A stretch of 64,000 bases of DNA from Effusibacillus consociatus (GCF_042652925.1 NZ_JBHSHC010000112.1:62001-126000), one strand, 5' to 3'. Shown: positions 42,613 to 50,780, counted from the stretch's first letter. The notes: generated by a model from the letters alone, not told the origin. Numbers and translations are program-made.

Positions 42613-42819
42613 GTGGCTGTCAGAAATCGATTGAAAGAGATCAGGCATGACCATAGAATGAATCAGATTGAGTTTGCTGAATATATAGGGGCTGCAAGAC
42701 AGCTGTATAATCGTTGGGAGAACCAAACAACGCAACCGAGTTTAGAGTGGGTGTTACGTATTGCAAAAAGAACCGGCAGGCCGGTTGAAGATATCGTGTA
42801 CTTGGAGGAGCCCGGATAG
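42613..42819 (+). CDS. XRE-family HTH regulator, 68 aa
   Basis: GTG after GAGGTGGGGGAT. RNRLKEIRHDHRMNQIEFAE, EYIGAARQLYNRWEN is a lone Cro-type HTH (R/N in place of the usual IS in helix 3). Could control the small genes that follow or the TA pair before it. Confidence 0.78.
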   Translation: MAVRNRLKEIRHDHRMNQIEFAEYIGAARQLYNRWENQTTQPSLEWVLRIAKRTGRPVEDIVYLEEPG

Positions 42820-42934
42820 GGTTCTTTTTTAATTTAGGTAATTGAAATAAATGAATTTCTTTTTGAAACTGGACAGGCAACTTTTGAAATCATCTACATA
42901 CATATATACCATCAACCGAAAAGGAGTGAATCAA

Positions 42935-43081
42935 TTGAAGGAACTTGTCAAACTGTGGATCGTTAGTAAGGTCATCAGCGAAGTTATGAGTCTGATCGGA
43001 ATTCTGTTTTGTGCTGGAACAGTGGTGTGGATCGTGTTCAGTTTGTTGCCGACCGCAATCGGGGAGGTGTTTGGATTCTGA
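42935..43081 (+). CDS. Small membrane protein, 48 aa
   Basis: TTG start 8 bases after AAAAGGAG. One to two hydrophobic helices (VMSLIGILFCAGTVVWIVFS). Stop overlaps the next ATG (TGATG). Confidence 0.55.
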   Translation: MKELVKLWIVSKVISEVMSLIGILFCAGTVVWIVFSLLPTAIGEVFGF

Positions 43082-43311
43082 TGCTGGGGATTCACCAACG
43101 TATGGCGGAGCTCTGGACGATACAAAAAAAGAGGCCCCTCACGGACGAGGAGCAAAAAGAGATGATTGTTTGCTTAGAGGCGAACGCAAAGAGGGCTTGG
43201 AAGCTTGCCACGCTCGAAAACCTTTCCTTGGTCGCCTCTATGACAAATGATACGGCTTGGCTCCATGAAATATGCCGACAGATCGAGACGTTAGAAAAGA
43301 CCTGTTCATGA
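43081..43311 (+). CDS. Small helical protein, 76 aa
   Basis: Coupled to the gene before by TGATG. MLGIHQRMAELWTIQKKRPL, then three predicted helices; a similar short protein occurs in many Bacillales phages, function unknown. Terminator follows. Confidence 0.6.
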   Translation: MLGIHQRMAELWTIQKKRPLTDEEQKEMIVCLEANAKRAWKLATLENLSLVASMTNDTAWLHEICRQIETLEKTCS

Positions 43312-43331
43312 GGGCGTTAGCCCTCTTTTTA
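43310..43331 (+). terminator. Terminator
   Basis: GAGGGC-GTTA-GCCCTC then TTTTTATTTT. Also faces the minus-strand gene ending at 43334. Confidence 0.85.
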
Positions 43332-43333
43332 TT

Positions 43334-43525
43334 TTAATACATACTTGCCCAGAGCCTCGCAGTTCCACGGCACACCCGACAAGTAAAAAAATCCTCATCA
43401 GTTATATAAAAGATACCATCCTTGCAGTCTCGACACGGTATCTGTAAATACATCGGTGGCGGGTCAGACACTTCAAGCTCAAGTATAACTGCTTCGTAGG
43501 CTTGTTTCTAGATAGTTACTTTCAT
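43334..43525 (-). pseudogene. Small zinc-ribbon gene with amber stop at codon 6
   Basis: The ATG overlaps the stop of the primase-polymerase gene (ATGA) and a GAGGGTG site precedes it. The frame reads MKVTI, then TAG (43508-43510), then continues open for 57 codons: KQAYEAVILELEVSDPPP, an internal ATG, and CRDCKDG...CRVCRG, a clear zinc ribbon ending at TAA 43334. The coding look on both sides of TAG argues for a recent nonsense change or readthrough. A start at the internal ATG (43453) or GTG would still give the ribbon. Confidence 0.55.
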
Positions 43526-44331
43526 ATAATACACCCTCTTCTCTGGAGAAACCCCAGAATTTCGTCCAGGCTTTGAGTGAGTTTTTCTGTGGTTACAAGA
43601 CTAAATAAGTCTCCTTTTTTCCTTATTCGATCCGGCATATTGATGATAGTAAAATCCGTCGGATCGAATCCCCGCTGAAGCTCCTCCCACATCACCGGGG
43701 CCGATACGGTTGCGTTGGTTCTAGCTCGAACGGAATAGGGCGCTACCATGGTTCTTCCCGCCCAGAGTTGCAAATAGTCAAAATACAGCTTCTTTCCGCG
43801 CTTTTCGACTACTCTTTCCAGAGTGATTTTTTCCGGCATTTGCTGCAACATATAGTCAGCAATAAATTTATTGATGTGTCTGGTTTGCTTGAATGTGTAC
43901 TCCGGCTGGATCGGAACGTAAATTTGTAAACCGGTGGCACCTGATGTTTTCGGAACGCTGACAAACCCAAGAGAGTCTAATACTTCTTTGAGTTTGAGTG
44001 CCACTTCTAATGTTAATTCAAAATGATCGCTATCCGGTGGGTCCAAGTCGAATACCAGTTCCGTGGGATAACCATCCTGTGTATGTCGATCAAAAGGAAC
44101 GTGGATCTCTTGTCCCGGATAACTGCCGACCCATGCGAGTGTCGCACGGTCATTCAGCAGGATTCGCTGTTTCCCTTTGTAGAAAGTCTGAGTGATCCAA
44201 TCAGGAGCGCTCTCGGGAACCAAGCGTTTTTCAATTTTCTTATCGTTTATACCGTGCGGATAAATCCATATCATCAACAGCCGATCGTTGATACAAATTT
44301 CTCTTCCGTCCACGGTGATACTTTCATCCAT
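43522..44331 (-). CDS. Stand-alone LigD-type primase-polymerase domain protein
   Basis: 269 residues from ATG at 44331 (CAGGAGGTGCC upstream). YPTELVFDLDPPDSD holds the catalytic Asp pair, KTSGATGLQIYVPI the substrate-binding Ser-His-like block, and YLQLWAGRTMVAPYSVRAR the late motif of LigD PolDom (AEP superfamily). The ligase and phosphoesterase domains of LigD and a Ku gene are absent from the window. It lies in a damage-inducible gene block, so end joining or gap filling is likely. Confidence 0.88.
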   Translation of the reverse strand: MDESITVDGREICINDRLLMIWIYPHGINDKKIEKRLVPESAPDWITQTFYKGKQRILLNDRATLAWVGSYPGQEIHVPFDRHTQDGYPTELVFDLDPPDSDHFELTLEVALKLKEVLDSLGFVSVPKTSGATGLQIYVPIQPEYTFKQTRHINKFIADYMLQQMPEKITLERVVEKRGKKLYFDYLQLWAGRTMVAPYSVRARTNATVSAPVMWEELQRGFDPTDFTIINMPDRIRKKGDLFSLVTTEKLTQSLDEILGFLQRRGCII

Positions 44332-44441
44332 ACAGGCACCTCCTGATTTAATATCTTGACCAGTTTGAGGTGGGTTATCAATGAAACCAATCATTCCCTG
44401 ATTATGGATCGTATTCGGGGCGGTTGTTTTGTGTTATAATA
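44332..44441. promoter_or_regulatory. Divergent promoter region
   Basis: 110 bases between the minus-strand polymerase and the plus-strand paralog B. TATAAT at 44435-44440 forms a likely -10 for the plus gene, just before the LexA box. Confidence 0.5.
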
Positions 44442-44455
44442 CGAACATATATTCG
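44442..44455 (+). promoter_or_regulatory. LexA (DinR) box
   Basis: CGAACATATATTCG, identical to the box at 40763, starting one base after a TATAAT -10 element, so bound LexA would block polymerase. 18 bases before the ATG at 44473. Confidence 0.82.
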
Positions 44456-44472
44456 TTCGTGTGAGGGTCAAT

Positions 44473-44814
44473 ATGGTACGTGCAACCGAGTTGATACGAG
44501 AGAAACTTTTGAGAACCATCATGTTAAAGTGGATATTAGACGATGTTCCGACAATCAAACGCCTGCCAATGGGGGAGATGTGGGCGAACGGCTTATTCCA
44601 ACCGGTGGCGGATCGGATAACGGAAGAACTGGTACAAATAAAAAGGCAACTTCACTCGAATGCGGTATTCATTATGGAGGAAGAGTGGAGTTCGCTGGAT
44701 GTTCGTATCCAGTACAAAGAGAAAAACATCATTAAGCATGCGATCTATCCTATCCCGATGCTCGAAGCAGAGGCACAGGGTAGGTTAGAGCATTTAAAGA
44801 CCCCGTCCGCGTGA
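44473..44814 (+). CDS. SOS-controlled unknown protein, paralog B, 113 aa
   Basis: MVRATELIREKLLRTIMLKW, GEMWANGL, ELVQIKRQLHSNAVFIMEEE and LEAEAQGRLEHL align with paralog A throughout. Same LexA box and same distance to the start. Terminator follows directly. Unknown function. Confidence 0.72.
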   Translation: MVRATELIREKLLRTIMLKWILDDVPTIKRLPMGEMWANGLFQPVADRITEELVQIKRQLHSNAVFIMEEEWSSLDVRIQYKEKNIIKHAIYPIPMLEAEAQGRLEHLKTPSA

Positions 44815-44826
44815 CGGGGCTTTTTT
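44801..44826 (+). terminator. Terminator
   Basis: CCCCGTC-CGCGT-GACGGGG then CTTTTTT; it overlaps the last codons of paralog B. Confidence 0.88.
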
Positions 44827-44870
44827 ATTGCATCAATATCCAGGCGGGTCAATGTCGTTACGACACATAC

Positions 44871-45053
44871 TCATTCCCACTTTTCAAAGAAGATGCTTCC
44901 GCAACTACATGGGGCCGGGTTAGGAGCCGGTTGTTCGAAGTGATATTCTGTTTTGCACTTGGAGCACTTCCATTTCGTTGAGCGCCAATCATCCTCTTCG
45001 ATTATTTGGTCTGTGAACCGACCCATAAGCCTTATAACATCGTGCGGCTTCAT
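44871..45053 (-). CDS. Small zinc-ribbon protein, 60 aa
   Basis: MKPHDVIRLMGRFTDQIIEE then CSKCKTEYHF and CSCGSIFFEKWE. Last gene of the minus-strand unit after the Y-family polymerase and YolD-like genes (45-base gap). Unknown. Confidence 0.6.
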   Translation of the reverse strand: MKPHDVIRLMGRFTDQIIEEDDWRSTKWKCSKCKTEYHFEQPAPNPAPCSCGSIFFEKWE

Positions 45054-45097
45054 TAGATCACCCTGAATTTGGTTTTTCTTTTTCCATGAGGATAGTG

Positions 45098-45427
45098 TTA
45101 CATTGTTACATCCAATATATCCGAAAGTTTTACGGATTCTGGGTCGCCGAAGGGATCCACGCCAATCAGCCGATTGGTGACTTGGTCTACTCGCTGCGGA
45201 TACAACCGAACCTCTTGATTGCCATATGGGTGATACACGGTCAGTATAGTGAGCCTATCGTCTTGAATTGCTTCGCTGAGTAGAACGCTCATCTCCGCCA
45301 GTTTGTCTTCGCTGAGGACTGGTTTCTCTTGCCGCTGCAGCTCACGTTTCATTGTTTCCATCCGTTCTCTGTGTTCTGGCAATACGAGTCTCATCGCTTC
45401 AAAAATGTTGCCGTCGGTAATTCGCAT
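45098..45427 (-). CDS. YolD-like protein
   Basis: 109 residues. LPEHRERMETMKREL, LAEMSVLLSEAIQDDRLTIL and VDQVTNRLIGVDPFGDPESV-KL-SDILDV match the YolD family, which commonly accompanies UvrX/UmuC-type polymerases on phages. AAAGGAGTCAAACCT precedes the ATG; 16 bases behind the polymerase gene, so one operon. Confidence 0.85.
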   Translation of the reverse strand: MRITDGNIFEAMRLVLPEHRERMETMKRELQRQEKPVLSEDKLAEMSVLLSEAIQDDRLTILTVYHPYGNQEVRLYPQRVDQVTNRLIGVDPFGDPESVKLSDILDVTM

Positions 45428-45443
45428 TAGGTTTGACTCCTTT

Positions 45444-46697
45444 CTACATGTAATGTCCGCCGATCTTTTTGCTCCGATCTAACAATTGACCAGCTTCCTG
45501 GAGGCTGACGGCCCGCATGATGCTGGTCTCGCCGTATTTTGTTCGTATGTCATCAACCGTTTTGGACAAACTGTTCCTTTTTATCACATCTTCAAACAAC
45601 GACAGTTGAAGTGCATCCGACTTTTGCAGAAGATCAAGTGAAACACTGACGGCTCGCACACCGTCACCGGTCCACCACTTGTCAAGTAACTCCAGTAAAA
45701 ACGGATACAGATCATGGGATTCATTGGAACAAAAGTTAAGCGTTTTCGCTTTGTAAAATCCGCCCTGAAGTGATTCATAAGTCAAGCCGAGACCCACACG
45801 CCGGCCTTTCTGACCTGCAGATCTCGCTCTGCGACAGACCTCATCCAATAGTTCTTGAATGACGATAATGATCTCTGTACGCTTATAAAAATCTCTGGGC
45901 AAAGTGGTGCGATGTGAGATTCCCTTATGAGGCACATCATAGGAATCAGGATTCATCGCAGAAAAATCCTGACCGTGACTCCATCGGTGGATCACCGTCC
46001 CCCACACCCCAAATCGACGTTGCAGTTTAACTTCCGGGATTTGTGCAACATCTCCAATTGTTCGAGCGCCGAATTCGTAATACAGAACTTCTGCCCGGCG
46101 CTTCAGTCCCCACATATCGAAGACGGACAAACTGTGGAGATTCGTTTGGACATCCCGTTCTGTCCACCAGACAATCCCGTCCGGATGTGTTTTCGCCTGT
46201 TTGTTTGTCATTTTTGCCATCCATTTGTTGTGTGCAAGGCCAATCCGGCAGCGAATCCGAAACAAATCCCAAATAGCCCCCTTTAATTCACAGGCAGCGT
46301 CGACCGGATCGGGAAACAGCGCTGACGGATGGGGGAAAGCAAAAAACGCTTCATCAACGCTGAACTGTTCATACAGCGGAAACATGTATTCAATTACCTG
46401 CTGGATGCGAACACTGGTTTCAAGATAGAACTGCATCCGGGGTTTGACAACGATCACCCCGGGACAGCGCTGCAGCGCTTCTCCAAGCCGCATGGCATTT
46501 TCGATACCGGCTCTCTTGGCTGTGGGCGTTGCCGCCAGAATAATGCCGGATCTTCTCTCCGGGTCACCGGACACGACAAGCGGCGGATCAGTCGAGTCGT
46601 CATTCTCGCGGCGTGCCCATGCGAATTCAGGCCGGGAAGCTGCCTCACATGACGCATAAAAGCTTTGCATGTCGATGAGACCATAAATCCATTTCAT
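45444..46697 (-). CDS. Y-family DNA polymerase (UvrX/UmuC-like)
   Basis: 417 residues. YGLIDMQSFYASCEAASRPE (catalytic Asp), EQFSVDEAFFAF (S-x-D-E), RCRIGLAHNKWMAK and helix-hairpin FDMWGLKRRAEVLYYEF are the Y-family landmarks; the end SLFEDVIKRNSL resembles a clamp-binding motif. Copies damaged DNA. I chose the third Met (46697), best spaced to GGGGATGAG; 46712 is possible. Its promoter holds a LexA box in the spacer. Confidence 0.92.
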   Translation of the reverse strand: MKWIYGLIDMQSFYASCEAASRPEFAWARRENDDSTDPPLVVSGDPERRSGIILAATPTAKRAGIENAMRLGEALQRCPGVIVVKPRMQFYLETSVRIQQVIEYMFPLYEQFSVDEAFFAFPHPSALFPDPVDAACELKGAIWDLFRIRCRIGLAHNKWMAKMTNKQAKTHPDGIVWWTERDVQTNLHSLSVFDMWGLKRRAEVLYYEFGARTIGDVAQIPEVKLQRRFGVWGTVIHRWSHGQDFSAMNPDSYDVPHKGISHRTTLPRDFYKRTEIIIVIQELLDEVCRRARSAGQKGRRVGLGLTYESLQGGFYKAKTLNFCSNESHDLYPFLLELLDKWWTGDGVRAVSVSLDLLQKSDALQLSLFEDVIKRNSLSKTVDDIRTKYGETSIMRAVSLQEAGQLLDRSKKIGGHYM

Positions 46698-46731
46698 CAC
46701 TCTCATCCCCATTCAAGAACGTGTGTTTTGT

Positions 46732-46761
46732 ATTATATTCCGAACGTACGTTTGTATTCAA
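46732..46761 (-). promoter_or_regulatory. LexA-controlled promoter of the Y-family polymerase
   Basis: On the minus strand TTGAAT (46756-46761) and TATAAT (46732-46737) are 18 bases apart. Exactly within the spacer, 46741-46754 reads CGAACGTACGTTTG on the plus strand, one base off the LexA consensus. A weaker second box (AGAACGTGTGTTTT, 46717-46730) lies just downstream. Confidence 0.85.
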
Positions 46762-46856
46762 TGGTAAAAAATAGAGAGGAAATTTTAGCGGAAAAGGAGG
46801 CGAAGGAAAGAAAGCGGAGAGAAGCCAAGAAGAATCATAAAAAGGGGATAGTTTGA
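46761..46856 (+). CDS. Tiny Lys/Arg-rich protein, 31 aa (doubtful)
   Basis: ATG at the edge of the polymerase promoter, no ribosome site. MVKNREEILAEKEAKERKRR and a basic end. Divergent location could make it SOS-linked. Doubtful. Confidence 0.3.
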   Translation: MVKNREEILAEKEAKERKRREAKKNHKKGIV

Positions 46857-46891
46857 ATAAAACGTATTGATTGAAGAAAGGAGAGGATCAC

Positions 46892-47047
46892 GTGTTAAGG
46901 GATTCCAAATCTGTTGTACTTGATACCTGGAAAGGTGCAAAAGTTGCAACTTACATCGATGAATATGATGTCGGACAAAAAGTGATTATTTTTGAAGCGG
47001 ATAGTTTAGAAGAAGAAGGGTACGTTCCTTCAAATGTATTATCTTAA
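46892..47047 (+). CDS. Small acidic protein, 51 aa
   Basis: GTG after AAAGGAGAGGATCAC. VVLDTWKGAKVATYIDEYDV and VIIFEADSLEEE look like a small beta barrel-type protein. Unknown. Confidence 0.55.
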   Translation: MLRDSKSVVLDTWKGAKVATYIDEYDVGQKVIIFEADSLEEEGYVPSNVLS

Positions 47048-47107
47048 ACCATAGAGAAATCGAAACTCTTCGAGATTTCCTTAATACGGTTTATAAAACA
47101 AAGAAGT

Positions 47108-47130
47108 GAGGCCAAACGGCCTCTTTTTTT
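47108..47130 (+). terminator. Terminator
   Basis: GAGGCC-AAAC-GGCCTC and seven T. Confidence 0.88.
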
Positions 47131-47182
47131 GCAGGCATCTCACTACCGGTTGACGAAAGTCTTCGAAGAGGAGGCTTTCCAG

Positions 47183-47569
47183 ATGACGCCTATTTACTGT
47201 ACAGCAGACCAACTCTCAAAACTCTTCCGAGTCGATTATTCCACCATGCTGGATATCCTTCATAAGGATGCTGAGCTTGATCCGGAGATAAAGAAACTGA
47301 ATCGATACTTGCTCTCCAAAGTAGTGCAGCTACATAAGACGACTGTAGATCCAATGGAAATCGATCTGGCTACCCAGTTTGTAAATTTGTATGAGGTCCA
47401 GGAGATATTAAACGCAGAACTAGGCCCGATGGTCTACTCAACCGTTCTGAGGAAAGCAGCCAAAGGGGAGATCCCTGCATTGAAATTCGGAGATACATAT
47501 AGGGTACCTGTTAATGCTCTGTTCAATCGGTTGCAAAATGCTGCAATCTCCTACAATAGAAAAAAATAA
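47183..47569 (+). CDS. HTH_17-like DNA-binding protein, 128 aa
   Basis: ATG after AGGAGG (10-base gap). Two helix-turn-helix-like parts: TADQLSKLFRVDYSTMLDIL near the start and NLYEVQEILNAELGPMVYST followed by KAAKGEIPALKFGDTYRVP, the excisionase-type wing. Near the phage end; could be an excisionase or regulator. Confidence 0.6.
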   Translation: MTPIYCTADQLSKLFRVDYSTMLDILHKDAELDPEIKKLNRYLLSKVVQLHKTTVDPMEIDLATQFVNLYEVQEILNAELGPMVYSTVLRKAAKGEIPALKFGDTYRVPVNALFNRLQNAAISYNRKK

Positions 47570-47676
47570 AAGAGGGCCATTTAAGTAAATTTAACCATTA
47601 TCCACTTCCTATCTTTCAAAATTTTACATAAAGCTGTATTGTATAAAGTAGGTTTGAAGAACGAGGGGTGGCCAGA

Positions 47677-49275
47677 ATGGATGCAAACAAACAGTTGGAG
47701 GAAATTCTAAAGCAATCTGAATCACTGCCTTTTTTGTTCGTTGGATCAGGCTTACCTTTGAGGTATCTGTCCACCGAAAATTGGCCCGATTTATTGAGAC
47801 ATTTCGCATCGATGATTGACTCCTCGGATTATGCGTATGAAAAATATGAAACCAAGGCTGCTCAAGTGCTCTTGGAACAACATAAAAGTAAAACAAAAAA
47901 CAATCTAATGACCTGTACTGCTGATTTAATAGAAAGGGATTTCAATACTATTTGGTTTGAAAGTGCACTCTTCGAGGAAAGCCGGAGTGAGTTCAAGTCA
48001 GAAATTAAGCAGGGCATTTCACCCTTTAAACTTGAAATTTCAAAACACTTCCGATCAATAGATCTCACCGATATACCTACCGAGTATTTATCAGAAATAA
48101 CTCTGCTAAAGGAAATTGGAAAAAAATCGATCGCTGGAGTAATTAGCACAAATTACGATTGCTTTTTGCAAAGCCTATACCCGGATTATTCAGTATATGT
48201 AGGGCAGGAAGAGTTACTTTTTTCTCCGACATACGGCATCGGTGAGATATATAAGATTCACGGTTGCTGTACTAAACCGGATTCAATTGTAATTAATAGC
48301 CGCGATTATGAGGATTTTGAGAGGAAGAATAGCTACTTAGCGGCAAAGTTGATGACAATTTTTGTAGAGCACCCAATAATTTTCTTGGGATACTCACTTG
48401 ATGATGAAAATATTCAAGCGATAATCAAGTCGATTGTTGATTGTCTCAGTGAGGATAATCTTGAAAAACTGAAAAATAGGCTCATATTTGTACAGTGGGA
48501 TAGTAATGCTGAACAAATGGAAGTTTCCACCCACAGTCGTGATTTTGGGCACGGTAAAGCGATAAACATGACGAAAGTGCGGACTGATTCCTTTGAGCCA
48601 TTACTGAAAGTTGTTGCGGAGAATAAAGCGAAGTATGCGACACGGATGTTTAGAAAAGTAAAACAAGAAATATATGAATTAGCGTTGACCAATAAACCTA
48701 CAGAAAAAATAATGGTTATGCCGCTCAGTGAAGAACAAATGGATGAAGAACCGGAAGTGGTAATCGGGTTTGGTATTCTTGAAGTTGCAAGGCAAGGGTA
48801 CAGAGGAATTCCAGCGGAGAAAATTTTTCTTGATGTAGTTTTCGATAGAGGTAACTACACTCCCAAACTCCTAGTGGAAGAAACATTACCGACTTTATTG
48901 AAGCAGGTGGCCTACAGCTTGCCAGTATTCAAATATATAAGCAATTACCCGACTGCTCTTCCGCCGGAGTTCAAAAAATTTGAAGAGCAAACCTTTGAAG
49001 ATTTTGTTACTCAGACAAATAAGAAAAACCGGGAAAAATTCAAATTCAAAAGTATCAATGAAGTCTTAGAAAAAGAACCGGACAGTTTAACAAGACAAGT
49101 TCGTTATATTCAAACACTCGAAGAGTCGCAAATCGACATCACAAAGATGGAATCATATTTACGTGAGGTATTAACAGAGAATCCCGATATTCTTACCGGT
49201 CCCAACGGCGAGGCAAAATCAGGGGTAAAGAAATTGATTCGAATATACGATTTTCTAAAGTATAAGGGGCATTGA
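47677..49275 (+). CDS. SIR2-domain protein (predicted anti-phage NADase)
   Basis: 532 residues. FVGSGLPLRYL (NAD-binding start, about 21-31), ISTNYDCFL near 157-163, KIHGC with the catalytic His near 196 and FLGYSLDDENI near 236-246 form a SIR2 fold of the defence type. The C-terminal 280 residues are alpha/beta with no motif I know. Such proteins deplete NAD on phage attack. It lies alone at the phage end with its own terminator, a usual site for defence cargo. Confidence 0.82.
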   Translation: MDANKQLEEILKQSESLPFLFVGSGLPLRYLSTENWPDLLRHFASMIDSSDYAYEKYETKAAQVLLEQHKSKTKNNLMTCTADLIERDFNTIWFESALFEESRSEFKSEIKQGISPFKLEISKHFRSIDLTDIPTEYLSEITLLKEIGKKSIAGVISTNYDCFLQSLYPDYSVYVGQEELLFSPTYGIGEIYKIHGCCTKPDSIVINSRDYEDFERKNSYLAAKLMTIFVEHPIIFLGYSLDDENIQAIIKSIVDCLSEDNLEKLKNRLIFVQWDSNAEQMEVSTHSRDFGHGKAINMTKVRTDSFEPLLKVVAENKAKYATRMFRKVKQEIYELALTNKPTEKIMVMPLSEEQMDEEPEVVIGFGILEVARQGYRGIPAEKIFLDVVFDRGNYTPKLLVEETLPTLLKQVAYSLPVFKYISNYPTALPPEFKKFEEQTFEDFVTQTNKKNREKFKFKSINEVLEKEPDSLTRQVRYIQTLEESQIDITKMESYLREVLTENPDILTGPNGEAKSGVKKLIRIYDFLKYKGH

Positions 49276-49282
49276 GTAAGCA

Positions 49283-49347
49283 AAAGAGCGAACCTGGGAT
49301 TCAGTTTGCACCCGATGTGCAAACCTTCACCAACCAGTTCGCTCTTT
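49283..49347. terminator. Large nested hairpin terminator
   Basis: AAAGAGCGAAC pairs with GTTCGCTCTTT across 65 bases, and inside it GTTTGCA pairs with TGCAAAC. T-rich ends on both sides make it bidirectional. Confidence 0.75.
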
Positions 49348-49494
49348 CTTCTTATTTGTACTTAGTTTAACACCAGGATAGTCTTCAGTCAAAACAAATT
49401 TTGTCGATACTGAAAAAATGTAATTGTGTCTCGTGTTGATCGGAGCAAAGAGCCGCCGAATAGCGCTTTTTTCATTTAAAGGTAAATATCCACC

Positions 49495-49680
49495 ATGAGG
49501 CGTAATGTACTTGCAAGGAGAGTGACTGCCGTTATAAAACTAATCGTTCGCTGTTCAGAATGTGGAGACACGAATTTCACGTTCGAGAATGGCCCGGTAA
49601 TTAAGTGCTTGGACTGTGACGCTGAATACGATACAAGTCAGGTTGATTTCCTTTTGGATGTTTTTCAGGAGTTGCATTGA
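49495..49680 (+). CDS. Small zinc-ribbon protein at the phage end, 61 aa
   Basis: CSECGDTNF near 20-23 and CLDCDAEY near 38-41. Weak site (AAAGGTAAAT). Last phage gene before the comM junction. Unknown. Confidence 0.5.
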   Translation: MRRNVLARRVTAVIKLIVRCSECGDTNFTFENGPVIKCLDCDAEYDTSQVDFLLDVFQELH

Positions 49681-49712
49681 CTTATATAATGTAGAAATGC
49701 TTCCAATCATCA

Positions 49713-49740
49713 AGGTTATTACCCGCACGGACAAGGATTC
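49713..49740. other. Predicted right attachment site in comM
   Basis: On the minus strand the comM coding sequence for NPCPCG reaches about 49722, then the next codon is TAA and similarity ends. The crossover core should be in or beside CCTTGTCCGTGCGGG. The matching copy is outside the window. Confidence 0.6.
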
Positions 49741-50780
49741 ATTGCAGCCACCAGCAAAAAACGGGAGGGGTATGTAAGGGTTGCATTGGCGCGAGCAATC
49801 GTGACGTGACCGTCTTCCAGAGGTTGGCGAAGAACTTCGAGTGTAGATTTGCTGAACTCCGGAAATTCGTCAAGAAATAAGATTCCGCCGTGGGCCAGCG
49901 ACACTTCGCCCGGTTTGGGAATCGTACCGCCTCCGATTAATCCTGCACCGGAGATCGAATGATGCGGGGCTCGGAAGGGACGCTGCTGAATCAGGGAGGT
50001 AGTTTCTCTCAGCAATCCGGCGGTGCTGTGTATCATTGTCACTTCCAGTGCTTCATGGTGCAAGAGCGGCGGCAGGATCGAGGGGAGACGTCTGGCCAGC
50101 ATCGTCTTGCCGGAACCGGGCGGACCTATAAGGAGCAGGTTGTGACTGCCGGAAGCAGCAATTTCCAAAGCTCGTTTCACATGGAGTTGACCGCGTACAT
50201 CGGCCAGGTCTTCTGTCTGGAATGCGGAGGTGGGAAGGGGACAGGGAAGCTCAACTTGCTTGGGCAAACGTCCTTCACGAATATAAGCTGCCGCCTCGTT
50301 CAGATGATGAACGGCAATGATCCGGATACCCTCCACAAGTTCCGCCTCCCGTACGTTTCCTGCCGGCACTATCGCTTCTTGATAACCCGCTTTTTTAGCG
50401 GCCGCCACCATCGGGAGCACTCCATGTACGGGTCGGATCGAACCGTCGAGGGACAGCTCTCCTATAATTGCAGGCGACTGTAAACGTACTAGAGGAAGCG
50501 AGCCACATGCTCCCAGAATGCCGAGGGCAAGGCACAAATCATAGCCGGGCCCTTCCTTTCGCAGATCGGCAGGAGCCAAATTGGCTGTAATCCGCCCCAG
50601 AGGAAATTCAAATCCGGAGTTGCGCAAAGCGGCTCGCACCCGTTCTTTGGCCTCTCTCACCGATGAACTCGGCAGACCAACAAGATCGAAGCAGGGAAGT
50701 CCATTACTGATGTCGACTTCCACCGTGATTCGTTCTCCGTGAATTCCGAGCAGAGCTACTCCGTTTACTGATGCATACAT
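49719..50780 (-). pseudogene. comM: 5' part of comM/yifB (Mg-chelatase-like), cut by the prophage
   Basis: 353 of the usual ~510 residues. MYASVNGVALLGIHGERITV and LVGLPSSSVREAKERVRAAL start, Walker A GPPGSGKTMLARRLPS near 219, Walker B GILFLDEFPEF near 298 and the terminal FLLVAAMNPCPCG are intact. The rest (sensor and C-terminal domain) is displaced. ComM is a branch-migration helicase that helps natural transformation. Excision of the phage should restore it. Confidence 0.92.

Larger units (their letters stand above)
1..49720. mobile_element. Prophage (left end outside window), integrated in comM
   Basis: A contiguous phage genome is visible: recombination and replication genes, late regulator, terminase, portal, protease, capsid, tail, lysis and an accessory arm, in the usual order for HK97-capsid siphoviruses. 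The right boundary is set where the minus-strand comM frame breaks off after NPCPCG. No integrase was found in the window, so that gene and the left attachment site should be upstream. The left limit given is only the window edge. Confidence 0.93.
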
